The position numbers were made by a program, and so were the translations under genes. 64,000 nt of DNA from Saprospirales bacterium (GTDB lineage Bacteria > Bacteroidota > Bacteroidia > Chitinophagales > Saprospiraceae), in contig REEI01000068.1 of the NCBI GenBank assembly GCA_007695145.1, forward strand, positions 62,001 through 126,000. Reading direction: 5' to 3'. A model generated the notes under the pieces. The model searched no databases and was not told the DNA's origin. It was given only the letters and a program-made list of their open reading frames with translations. Below are positions 1 to 7,686 of this stretch, piece after piece. Numbering within the stretch: the stretch's first letter is position 1; each line of letters begins with the position of its first letter.

Positions 1-98
1 CTGCCAGCATTTCAATAATTCCTTTTGCGGAAATTCAACATTTTATTATTTGTTTGCCTCAAATGCATAAGACTTTAAACTTTTGAAAAAATAATATA

Positions 99-106
99 TA
101 ATTTTG
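99..106 (+). promoter_or_regulatory. Candidate -7 promoter element for the GHMP kinase
   Basis: TAATTTTG fits the Bacteroidota -7 consensus TAnnTTTG. No TTG lies at the usual distance of about 20 bases upstream. If it is used, transcription would begin at about 110-113, giving an almost leaderless message for the reading frame that opens at 115. Confidence 0.35.
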
Positions 107-114
107 GCATATGT

Positions 115-1110
115 TTGCAGATTATAAATATAGCGTTAATTTTACGCCCAAATACTGAAGCTATCGAAACGTTCTACGGGAAGGGGAAATTGATGTTGAC
201 AGGGGAGTACTTTGTGCTTCAAGGTGCTACAGCCTTTGCTATGCCATTAAAACTGGGTCAATCCATGGAGGTAAAGAGAGGCAGAGGGTCGGACATCAAG
301 TGGAATGCTCTGGATGCAGATGGTAAAGAATGGTTTAAAGGTGTGTGCTCACTTTTTGATATGAAATTTGAGAAATCAAGCGATGAGTCCATCGCGAATA
401 GGTTGTCTCAAATTCTCAATGAAGCCTGCCGCCTCAATTCAGATTTTCTCTCGCAGTGGTATGGTTTTAAAATTACTACCAGATTAGATTTTTCCAGAAA
501 TTGGGGTTTCGGCTCTTCCTCTTCATTGGTTTATTGCATAGCACAATGGGCAGATGTAGAACCCTATGAACTGTACGACCGAACCTTCGGGGGTTCCGGT
601 TACGATATTGCCTGTGCACGCGCAGACAGCCCACTTTTATTTACCAGAAAAGAGGAAGAAATTAATATTTCTTATGTAGACTTTGATCCGCCCTATTCTG
701 AAAACATGTACTTTGTCTATTTGGGAGAAAAGGCCAACAGTAGAGATGCTATCCGGCATTTCGATTCCAGACGAAATAAAATCTCTTCAAATAGTATTGC
801 ATCGATGAGCGAATTAAGCCGATCTTGCGCAGAGGCAAATTCTCTTAAAGAGTTTACTGAGGTGTTATCGGAGGTTGAAAATTTGGTTGCTGCTGAATTA
901 AAGCTGCAAAGGGTTCAGGATACTCATTTTTCTGATTTTGACGGGATCATAAAAAGCCTCGGAGCTTGGGGAGGAGACTTTGTACTTGCGGTCTCTGAAA
1001 TGGATTCAGATTCCGTGAAGTCTTACTTTTCTGCAAAAGGCCTTCCCCTTGTAAAATCATTTGACGAACTGGTTTGTTGTGAGAATGAGCAACTCGCTCA
1101 GGTTTCCTAA
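115..1110 (+). CDS. GHMP-family kinase, GYDIA type
   Basis: This is a cytoplasmic small-molecule kinase of the GHMP superfamily (mevalonate, phosphomevalonate and homoserine kinases). The N-terminal strand with KGKLMLTGEY lies at residues 23-32. The glycine/serine ATP loop GFGSSSS is at 131-137, and the GYDIA signature that names this Bacteroidota subgroup is at 162-166. Length (331 residues) suits the family. The substrate is not established for this subgroup; a mevalonate-pathway role is inference. The start is uncertain: TTG at 115 is the only conventional start upstream of the conserved N-terminus, since no in-frame ATG or GTG occurs before ATG 193, and 193 would cut into the first conserved strand. 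In related genomes, as I recall, this kinase often sits beside HMG-CoA reductase; any such gene would lie off the left edge. Confidence 0.85.
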   Translation: MQIINIALILRPNTEAIETFYGKGKLMLTGEYFVLQGATAFAMPLKLGQSMEVKRGRGSDIKWNALDADGKEWFKGVCSLFDMKFEKSSDESIANRLSQILNEACRLNSDFLSQWYGFKITTRLDFSRNWGFGSSSSLVYCIAQWADVEPYELYDRTFGGSGYDIACARADSPLLFTRKEEEINISYVDFDPPYSENMYFVYLGEKANSRDAIRHFDSRRNKISSNSIASMSELSRSCAEANSLKEFTEVLSEVENLVAAELKLQRVQDTHFSDFDGIIKSLGAWGGDFVLAVSEMDSDSVKSYFSAKGLPLVKSFDELVCCENEQLAQVS

Positions 1111-1335
1111 TAGGGCAGCGCCTAACCTCTTTTATCTGTTTCCGCCATAGTCTCATGAGTTTTTGCTGTTAAATCAACCTTTTTACAGCTATAGAATTGT
1201 GGGCCCGGTGAACCCAAATCCTACCAGGAACTTGCGTTAGATTCTAATGGAACTTAAATTTTTTTGATATGTTTTATTTAACAAGCAGCGCTTTATGGAT
1301 TAAAGTGTTCTATTAATTGATTAAGTCGACCGACC

Positions 1336-1872
1336 TTGACCGATCGTGAACTCATAGAAGGGTGTTTAAAAGGGGATGCTCAATGCGAGCAGTTGTTGTA
1401 TGAGCGTTTCTCGCCCAAAATGTTCGCGCTTTGTCTGAGGTATGGACGAAATAGGGAAGAGGCTGAAGATATATTACAGGACGGCTTTATCAGGGTGTTC
1501 AGAAAGTTGCACACCTTCAAGTTTGAGGGTTCCTTTGAAGGTTGGATTAGGAGAATTATGGTTCATACCGCATTGAAACTGCTGAAAAAAAGTTCCAATA
1601 AGAATGAATTTAGCAATCTGGATGAAGTCAGAGGTGAAAAGGTGGAAAGTCGCGCTGTTACCAATCTTTCTGAACAGGAACTCATGGATTTGATAAACAG
1701 TATGCCCGAGGGCTACAGGACGGTTTTTAATCTGTATGTCATCGAAGGTTATAAACATAATGAGATAGCTGAATTGTTGGACATAGGTGAAAGTACATCG
1801 AGGTCCCAATTGCTAAAAGCAAGAAAATTTTTGCAGTCAGCGCTCAAGCATTTGCAAATGATGCTAATTTAA
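1336..1872 (+). CDS. ECF-type RNA polymerase sigma factor
   Basis: A 178-residue sigma-70 family factor of the extracytoplasmic-function type that should redirect RNA polymerase to a small regulon. Region 2 is clear, with the YGRNREEAEDILQDGFIRVF segment at about residues 36-55. It is followed by the W-I-R-R-I core-binding segment and by region 4 with its helix-turn-helix (YRTVFNLYVIEGYKHNEIAE) near 134-153. The start is TTG at 1336, because an in-frame stop lies at 1318 and no ATG intervenes; TDRELIEGCLKGD then matches the normal N-terminus of this group. The next gene begins 9 bases after the stop, and its product has the layout of a membrane partner, so the two are almost certainly co-transcribed. 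The exact sigma subfamily and regulon cannot be read from sequence. Confidence 0.92.
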   Translation: MTDRELIEGCLKGDAQCEQLLYERFSPKMFALCLRYGRNREEAEDILQDGFIRVFRKLHTFKFEGSFEGWIRRIMVHTALKLLKKSSNKNEFSNLDEVRGEKVESRAVTNLSEQELMDLINSMPEGYRTVFNLYVIEGYKHNEIAELLDIGESTSRSQLLKARKFLQSALKHLQMMLI

Positions 1873-1881
1873 ATTGATTGA

Positions 1882-3390
1882 ATGAACCTGGATCACAAAA
1901 ACATTGACTCATTATTCAGAGGCAAATTAGGAGCGTACGAAGTGGCTCCTCCTCCTGACCTTTGGAGTAGAATCGCAAGCAAACGAAAGTCTGCGACCCT
2001 CAAGAATTACGCCTTGCTCATTCTGCTTTTACTGCTCTTATTGGGAGGATTGGCCTACATGATATACAGTAATTTCCAGGGATCGATTTTTCAGGCAAAA
2101 GTAGAATCTCCTGAATCGCCAATGGGGAACCAGACAGGATTGGTGGCAAGTACAAGTGAAGAGTTACTAAGCTTCAATGAAAAGACTTTTTTTGAGGAAG
2201 GGGATGGCAATATTGATGAAGATTTTGATCTCGTCGCTGACAATTCCAGCCATTCTGAAAAGTCCGAAAAAAGTAGAACAACTACCCGGGATTTTAGTGA
2301 AACGGATGGCAGACTGTTGCAAAATTTTATGCCAGGTGGAAAAGCTGCTCCAAATGCTGACCAGACTTTTTGGACCGATAGAAATCGTTTGGAAGAGAAG
2401 AGGATTTCTGGTGGATTGACGGATTATTCTAGAACTACTGCAATTGATGGCTTTGAACCCGGCAGCAAAGATCCCTTTTCCCTCGAAAATTTGGACGGCA
2501 TGCGAATTGGTGAGAGGGCAGGTGTAGTTTCCCCTTTATTCTCCGGAAGTACAAACTCTATAGAAAGAAAATTTACCTCACTAGGACTTGAAGGAAAGTC
2601 CAATAGGTCCTTATTTTGTTTGTTAAGTCGGGGACCTGAGTGTTTTGAACCCAGGATTCCATTGAGGTATTTCGCTATAGATTTCATGGCGGGGCCGGAC
2701 TTCTTCAGCAAATCTCTCAAACCTTCGAGCAGTGAAGGAGAAGATTTAGCCGAGCTTAGGAGGGAAACTGAAAGTTATGCTTTCTCTTATGGCGCTACGA
2801 TCAGACTCTCGGCTGTCCTTCAAAATGGACTGGCCCTGAGAGCAGGCTTATCTGCAAATCAGATCAATGAAAAATTTACCTATGTTGATCCGGACCATGA
2901 GAGAAGAAGAGTTGTAAATGTTTTGGTTGACACCATCATCAATGCTCCAAATGATACTACCTTTATTTTTGACACATTATCCATTATCGAGTCAGGAGAG
3001 CGAATCAGGACCGTTTTCAACAGATACCAGATGTTAGATGTGCCTTTGATGATTGGATATGAGCATCGCCATGGCAATTGGACTTTTACCGCCTCCGGCG
3101 GGGTCATGTTTAATGTAGCCTTTAAAACGCGAGGTGAAATTATGTCCGCTTCCGGTGACCCGGTAGGCTTTCCCGATCCGGAGACTAATGGCAGTTTCTT
3201 TAGAGCGCGGCTTGGAATGAGTCTGACTGGAAGTTTTGGAGCTGCCTACCGAATCAACAGCAGATATTCTGCTATTGTCGAACCAAGGTTTGTCTATCGT
3301 CTCAAGCCCCTCACACTGGATAACTATCCCGTTGAGCAAAATTATTTTGTATTTGGTATCCAGGCAGGGCTCAGATATAGATTTAGATAA
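1882..3390 (+). CDS. Inner-membrane-anchored protein with C-terminal outer-membrane beta-barrel, sigma-factor partner
   Basis: A 502-residue envelope protein encoded 9 bases after an ECF sigma factor. Residues 1-40 form a charged, presumably cytoplasmic segment (IDSLFRGKL, PPPDLWSRIA). One strongly hydrophobic helix (seven leucines in a row) covers about 43-64. Residues about 65-260 are a low-complexity, Ser/Asp/Glu-rich periplasmic linker. From about 263 the sequence alternates in the manner of outer-membrane beta-strands (YFAIDFMAGPDFF, FSYGATIRLSAVL, FRARLGMSLTGSF, YFVFGIQAGLRYRF), resembling the PorT/OMP_b-brl_2 group. By position and N-terminal form it may act as anti-sigma factor and sensor in one chain, which is inference. 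There is no cleavable signal peptide. A second protein of the same layout follows another sigma factor at 13352-14653. Confidence 0.8.
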   Translation: MNLDHKNIDSLFRGKLGAYEVAPPPDLWSRIASKRKSATLKNYALLILLLLLLLGGLAYMIYSNFQGSIFQAKVESPESPMGNQTGLVASTSEELLSFNEKTFFEEGDGNIDEDFDLVADNSSHSEKSEKSRTTTRDFSETDGRLLQNFMPGGKAAPNADQTFWTDRNRLEEKRISGGLTDYSRTTAIDGFEPGSKDPFSLENLDGMRIGERAGVVSPLFSGSTNSIERKFTSLGLEGKSNRSLFCLLSRGPECFEPRIPLRYFAIDFMAGPDFFSKSLKPSSSEGEDLAELRRETESYAFSYGATIRLSAVLQNGLALRAGLSANQINEKFTYVDPDHERRRVVNVLVDTIINAPNDTTFIFDTLSIIESGERIRTVFNRYQMLDVPLMIGYEHRHGNWTFTASGGVMFNVAFKTRGEIMSASGDPVGFPDPETNGSFFRARLGMSLTGSFGAAYRINSRYSAIVEPRFVYRLKPLTLDNYPVEQNYFVFGIQAGLRYRFR

Positions 3391-3480
3391 ATATATTTTG
3401 TTTCAGGCAACGCATTGCCGGAGAATTAGGGTCTTAAGTTCGATTAATGGAATTTTAAAATAATCCTGTAAAATCAGTTG

Positions 3481-4449
3481 ATGAGAGTATTTAGTTTTAT
3501 AGTATTTGTATGCATTGGAGTTTTTGCTTCAGGGTGTTTTGAGAATGAAGATTATTTTGTTCCGGATGGGCATTTTACCTATGTTGGCGACGTTCAAAAA
3601 CTAAAGTCACAACTAAAGCCTGAGGGTCATGTGATCAACCTTACTGAACTAGAGGGTGACTCTGCGATCTTAATAGATGGAGGGGTTACATTAATGGTCA
3701 ACCCGGAAAACTTTTTGGATGGTGATGGGTCCCCGTACGAGGGAGAGATAGAATTGTATGTTATCCCTACAGAAAAAATAACAGATTGGGTTGGATTTGA
3801 TCAATCATTCATGGGTGAAAACGGTTTAATTGACCTGTTGTTTGCCCTTAATATTAAAATTGATGGAAGAGAGGGGCGCCCTGCTTTCATCAATATTGAG
3901 AATGCTCCGAAAATTAGACTTGAATCCAATCAGACCGATCGACAGCTCAATTATTTTGATCAAATGGATCAATATGGTATTTATGGCCAATGGAGTTTGA
4001 ATGAAGAGAATAAAATTGTCCCTGATGAATGGATGGAAGAAGATGAGACGGGGCAACCGGTTTTGAAAACAGGCTTTGTCTACACGCTTTTATCAAGTGG
4101 CTGGCACGCTATTGGTCAGGAATCCAATCTGGTAGGTGAGGTCTCTGTTTGTTTTGAGCTCCCGCCCGGATTCACCTCAGGAAATACCACAACCTTTCTG
4201 GTGTTGAGAAATATCAATTCGGTTGTTCAATTGAGGGAATGGAAAGACAGGTATACATCGTGCAATACCGAGTTGCTGATTCCTAGAGATGAGGCCATCG
4301 ATGTGGTTTCTATATCCCGATTTTCAGGAGAAAGGTACTTTCTTTCATTCCAGACGGTAATTGCAGATCAAGATCAACTTCTTATCCATCTCAACCCCAA
4401 AAGAGCCAGTTGGAACAGCATTTTGGATAAAGTCAATTCACGCAACTGA
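3481..4449 (+). CDS. Putative lipoprotein of unknown function
   Basis: A 322-residue exported protein. The N-terminus is a lipoprotein signal (MRVFSFIVFVCIGVFASGC) with lipobox ASGC and lipidation at Cys19. A TTG lies directly before the ATG at 3481, but the ATG gives the normal signal peptide. The mature part is mostly beta-structured, with the segment ILIDGGVTLMVNPENF and then DGDGSPYEGEIELYV. That pattern recurs in Bacteroidota lipoproteins that carry a calcium-type DGDG loop. I know no function for it. It lies 90 bases downstream of the beta-barrel sigma partner in the same direction and may belong to that operon as an accessory envelope component. Confidence 0.75.
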   Translation: MRVFSFIVFVCIGVFASGCFENEDYFVPDGHFTYVGDVQKLKSQLKPEGHVINLTELEGDSAILIDGGVTLMVNPENFLDGDGSPYEGEIELYVIPTEKITDWVGFDQSFMGENGLIDLLFALNIKIDGREGRPAFINIENAPKIRLESNQTDRQLNYFDQMDQYGIYGQWSLNEENKIVPDEWMEEDETGQPVLKTGFVYTLLSSGWHAIGQESNLVGEVSVCFELPPGFTSGNTTTFLVLRNINSVVQLREWKDRYTSCNTELLIPRDEAIDVVSISRFSGERYFLSFQTVIADQDQLLIHLNPKRASWNSILDKVNSRN

Positions 4450-4550
4450 CTTGCTTTTACAGCACTTTGCCTGAAATTTTTACAGCGGGTCAAGCATGTT
4501 TCGGGCTAAGTCCGGGGATACTCCCTTTTTGCTGAAGTGGGTTTGAGATC

Positions 4551-4596
4551 GAGGTCTTACGCAGTTCTTGTTGGATATTAATCAACATAAGACCTC
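4551..4596 (+). terminator. Long bulged hairpin between convergent genes
   Basis: GAGGTCTTA (4551-4559) and TAAGACCTC (4588-4596) are perfect 9-base arms. Inside them TGTTG (4569-4573) pairs with CAACA (4583-4587), adding 5 bp that stack directly on the right arm. The unpaired CGCAGTTCT forms a one-sided 9-base bulge. It lies between the convergent lipoprotein and DUF4783 genes and probably ends transcription on one or both strands, although no T-run follows. Confidence 0.5.
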
Positions 4597-4624
4597 ACGA
4601 CCATTCATTTTGTGATCCTCCAAA

Positions 4625-5011
4625 TTAATCTCTCTCAATGGAGAGTTCTTGAATGACCAATTGATCCTTTTTGGTCTCAAACAAAACAAACACTCGGAAT
4701 GAATTACTGCCCGATGTCAAGGTTCCAATCTTATAGAAGGCTCCATTCCCGGAATTTCTATTGCCGGAATGCCTGATCTCCAGCTTTGTCCCTGGATTTT
4801 CAATAAAAAAATCCTGAAGTAGCTTTTCGGCTTCCTGTTTGCAGGCCCTTGATCGCTTTTGTTCAATTTGAAGATTGGTTGTAGAGTCGATCATTGATGC
4901 AATTTTTATTGCATCACCGCTATTCATTGCGGAGGTAAATTCAGCGATATTTTGAGCAGATGAGACAAATGGTAGGAAAACCCAAAGTGCAACTATTGAT
5001 ATCGTATTCAT
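4625..5011 (-). CDS. DUF4783 family secreted protein
   Basis: A 128-residue protein with a short signal peptide (ISIVALWVFLPFVSSAQ, cleavage after SSAQ). The mature part matches the DUF4783 pattern of Bacteroidota. It has a helix beginning IAEFTSAMNSGDA, the AEKLLQDFFIENPGT segment, an H-S-G-N run, then beta-strands ending FRVFVLFETKKDQLVIQELSIERD. The fold resembles NTF2-like/lumazine-binding small domains. The molecular function is unknown. It stands alone, convergent with the upstream lipoprotein gene and divergent from gpmI. Confidence 0.75.
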   Translation of the reverse strand: MNTISIVALWVFLPFVSSAQNIAEFTSAMNSGDAIKIASMIDSTTNLQIEQKRSRACKQEAEKLLQDFFIENPGTKLEIRHSGNRNSGNGAFYKIGTLTSGSNSFRVFVLFETKKDQLVIQELSIERD

Positions 5012-5194
5012 TTTAAATCTTTTAGTTCATAATTTGCTGGGTAGCGCTTTTACCATTTATCTTCATTATTGAAAAAATATTCACTTTCTATGTCCAGTAG
5101 GAGTTCAAAAAATATCTCTTTCAGTAACCGCCCTAGCCTGGATTTAATTTTAGCAAGATGATTTACAATCCAAAGTACTTTCAATAACAATGGA

Positions 5195-5228
5195 TTGTTT
5201 ATCAATTAATATAGGTGACTTACCTTCG
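5195..5228 (+). promoter_or_regulatory. Weak candidate promoter for gpmI
   Basis: TACCTTCG at 5221-5228 differs by one base from TAnnTTTG. TTG at 5195-5197 is 23 bases upstream, slightly farther than usual. The predicted start of transcription would leave a leader of about 45 bases. Confidence 0.3.
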
Positions 5229-5281
5229 CAAAACATTTTAACCGAATATTTTATTCTGTAAAAGAATGTTAAACAACACAT

Positions 5282-6817
5282 ATGCAAAAGTCAGACCAGA
5301 ATAATAAGGCCATATTAGTGATACTGGATGGTTGGGGCTTAGGACCTTATCCCGATCGCAGTGCTATTCATCTTGCCCATACCCCCAATATGGATTTTCT
5401 ATTGCAAAATTACCCAAACGCTAAACTCATCACTCATGGTGAGGCCGTGGGATTGCCTGAAGGGCAAATGGGCAATTCCGAAGTGGGTCACCTTAATATT
5501 GGTGCAGGAAGAGTGGTCTACCAGGATCTTGTCAAGATTAATAAGGCCATAAGGGAAGGCCAGTTGGATGAGCAAGGCAAGTTGAAATCTTTGCTTGATT
5601 ATGCTGAACGTGAGAATAAAGCTGTCCATCTAATTGGGCTCTGTTCGGATGGTGGTGTGCACTCCCATATTGATCATCTATATGGCATTTTGGACTTCCT
5701 TGACCGCAATTATGATGGAAAGACCTTTATTCACGCAATAACAGATGGCAGAGATACAGACCCCAGGAGTGGTCTTCAAATAATACGTGAGATTAATCAG
5801 AGGTCTTCGAGCTCCAAAAAGTTTGAACTTGCCACTGTGATTGGGAGGTATTACGCCATGGACAGGGATAGAAGATGGGAAAGGACTAAGGTGGCATACG
5901 ATGCTCTGGTTAGAAAAATCGGTACTTTTACGGATGATCCAGCGGCCTACGTGAGAGAACAATATGAAAAGGGCATTACGGATGAATTTATCCTTCCCGG
6001 TATAGCAAGGAATAGCGCATTTAAAGGAATTCAAGATGGAGATGTGGTGTTCTTCTTCAATTTCAGGACAGACAGACCCCGTCAATTGACCATTGCACTT
6101 ACTCAGAAAGAATTTCCTGAGCAAGGCATGAGTCCACTGGATTTGAAATTCCTAAGCATGACCAATTACGATCCTGAGTTTAAAAACATTGAGGTGCTTT
6201 TTGACAAGGAAAATCTAAAGAATACCCTTGGTGAAGTTATAAGCAAGAAGGGGTTGACCCAATTGCGTATTGCTGAAACAGAAAAGTATCCTCATGTGAC
6301 TTTCTTTTTCTCAGGAGGGCGCGAGGTTCCATTTGAAGGGGAGGACCGGATTTTGATCAATTCACCCAAAGTTGCCACCTATGATTTAGAACCGGAAATG
6401 AGTGCACGGGAGGTGACCCAAGCATTGATTGAGGCTATTAGTCAAAGTACTCCTGATTTCATTTGCTTAAATTATGCCAATGCTGACATGGTTGGCCATA
6501 CCGGAGATTTGAAAGCTGCTATTAAAGCTGTTGAAACAGTAGATAAATGCTTGGGCCAACTTATTCCTGTATGTAAAGAAAGCGGTATTGAAATGCTGAT
6601 CATTGCGGACCATGGAAACAGTGACCTGATGATTAATGAAAATGGTACGCCAAATACTGCGCATACAATAAATCCTGTACCCGTGATTTACATAGGGAAG
6701 AACAGCGATAAGGTAGTGATGAAGGACGGAGTACTTGCCGATATTGCACCTACTATCCTGGCCCTAATGGGTCTGGAAATCCCAACTACAATGACTGGAA
6801 AAAAATTAATTGATTGA
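5282..6817 (+). CDS. gpmI: 2,3-bisphosphoglycerate-independent phosphoglycerate mutase
   Basis: A cytoplasmic enzyme of lower glycolysis and gluconeogenesis that interconverts 3- and 2-phosphoglycerate through a phosphoserine intermediate, with two metal ions (usually manganese). The 511 residues match the normal length. Asp16 in VILDGWG is the first metal ligand and Ser66 in MGNSEVGH is the catalytic serine. The inserted phosphotransferase domain carries TDGRDTDPRSG and the R-D-R-R-W-E-R-T segment. The C-terminal metal sites appear as NYANADMVGHTGD and IIADHGNSD. The start ATG at 5282 gives the standard N-terminus. It is monocistronic: the neighbours are a divergent gene and an unrelated lipoprotein. 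Confidence 0.97.
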   Translation: MQKSDQNNKAILVILDGWGLGPYPDRSAIHLAHTPNMDFLLQNYPNAKLITHGEAVGLPEGQMGNSEVGHLNIGAGRVVYQDLVKINKAIREGQLDEQGKLKSLLDYAERENKAVHLIGLCSDGGVHSHIDHLYGILDFLDRNYDGKTFIHAITDGRDTDPRSGLQIIREINQRSSSSKKFELATVIGRYYAMDRDRRWERTKVAYDALVRKIGTFTDDPAAYVREQYEKGITDEFILPGIARNSAFKGIQDGDVVFFFNFRTDRPRQLTIALTQKEFPEQGMSPLDLKFLSMTNYDPEFKNIEVLFDKENLKNTLGEVISKKGLTQLRIAETEKYPHVTFFFSGGREVPFEGEDRILINSPKVATYDLEPEMSAREVTQALIEAISQSTPDFICLNYANADMVGHTGDLKAAIKAVETVDKCLGQLIPVCKESGIEMLIIADHGNSDLMINENGTPNTAHTINPVPVIYIGKNSDKVVMKDGVLADIAPTILALMGLEIPTTMTGKKLID

Positions 6818-6928
6818 TTGTACTGTCAACAAATAACGATGAGTTGGGGAATGATGGTTGTAGAAAAAAACTGTCGAACAATCGACCTAAATTATAGATT
6901 TAATGGAGCAAACAAAATGTAAAGTCGG

Positions 6929-7480
6929 ATGGAGAAGTACTTGTTAATTTTTGCTGGGGTACTTATCTTTCTTGGTTGTAAAGGAGGAGGTCTTGCCAAT
7001 GCATGTGAACAGCATTTCGACCTACAAAATTTGATAACTAATGAAATTCAGCACATCCTGGAGGAGTTTGAAGAAGCGGTTAAAATCATTGAGGCCGGAG
7101 ATCATAGGGATTCAGTTCAACTGAGCAGGGAAAACCTAGTCGATTATCTTGAAGATCTCTCTGAGTTTAATATTGACCTTCCCAACCTACTGGGGAGGTA
7201 TTCCTGTGAGCAAGTAGATTCGGATGAAATTGACTTTGGACAGATCGAAACCTACATTGCCGGGGATAAGAGATTGTCCATTAGAGAATTTAAGGTCACG
7301 TATGGGATTGACGAAATGGCAACACGTCACGTTCAGGCCCAAAAAGAGGTCGGAAGTGTGCTTGCCACGGTTGGGAAAACCCTAAATTGGGATATTGGGT
7401 CTCATTTTTTTGAAATAGAAGTAGAATATTATAATATATTTGGCAGAACAAGAAATTATCTAATTCGAATTGAATATTAA
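6929..7480 (+). CDS. Small putative lipoprotein
   Basis: A 183-residue exported protein that I do not recognise. MEKYLLIFAGVLIFLGC is a lipoprotein signal with lipidation at Cys17. The mature protein is acidic and mixed alpha/beta, with two further cysteines (CEQHF and YSCEQ). It has a helical first half containing EEFEEAVKIIEAGD and ends in beta-strands (FFEIEVEYYNIF, YLIRIEY). It lies 111 bases after gpmI and is followed by a dyad and a strong terminator, so it ends the transcription unit. Confidence 0.6.
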   Translation: MEKYLLIFAGVLIFLGCKGGGLANACEQHFDLQNLITNEIQHILEEFEEAVKIIEAGDHRDSVQLSRENLVDYLEDLSEFNIDLPNLLGRYSCEQVDSDEIDFGQIETYIAGDKRLSIREFKVTYGIDEMATRHVQAQKEVGSVLATVGKTLNWDIGSHFFEIEVEYYNIFGRTRNYLIRIEY

Positions 7481-7489
7481 GAAATAGTT

Positions 7490-7510
7490 TATTTGATATA
7501 ATATCAAATA
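7490..7510. repeat. Perfect 10-base AT-rich dyad
   Basis: TATTTGATAT and ATATCAAATA flank a single A at 7500, starting 9 bases after the lipoprotein stop. It may be a weak RNA hairpin or a protein-binding dyad. A smaller dyad, ATGAGA-ATA-TCTCAT, lies about 20 bases farther on. Confidence 0.5.
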
Positions 7511-7587
7511 TAAAATCCTGTTAACCTTATAATGAGAATATCTCATAAGAATCACGGACAAATGTTGGCCGTGTTGTTTAGGCTAGG

Positions 7588-7620
7588 GGAGTTCCCTTGT
7601 GGTGAGGGAGCTCCTTTTTT
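7588..7620 (+). terminator. Rho-independent terminator
   Basis: GGAGTTCCC (7588-7596) pairs with GGGAGCTCC (7606-7614) through a 9-base loop, with one G-T pair, followed by six T. It ends transcription of the lipoprotein gene and separates it from the converging sensor gene. Confidence 0.85.
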
Positions 7621-7686
7621 CACAATTCTCAAGCTTGAACCCTTCATTTCGACCATGAACAAAAATTTTCATGCTTAAAATTTTGC

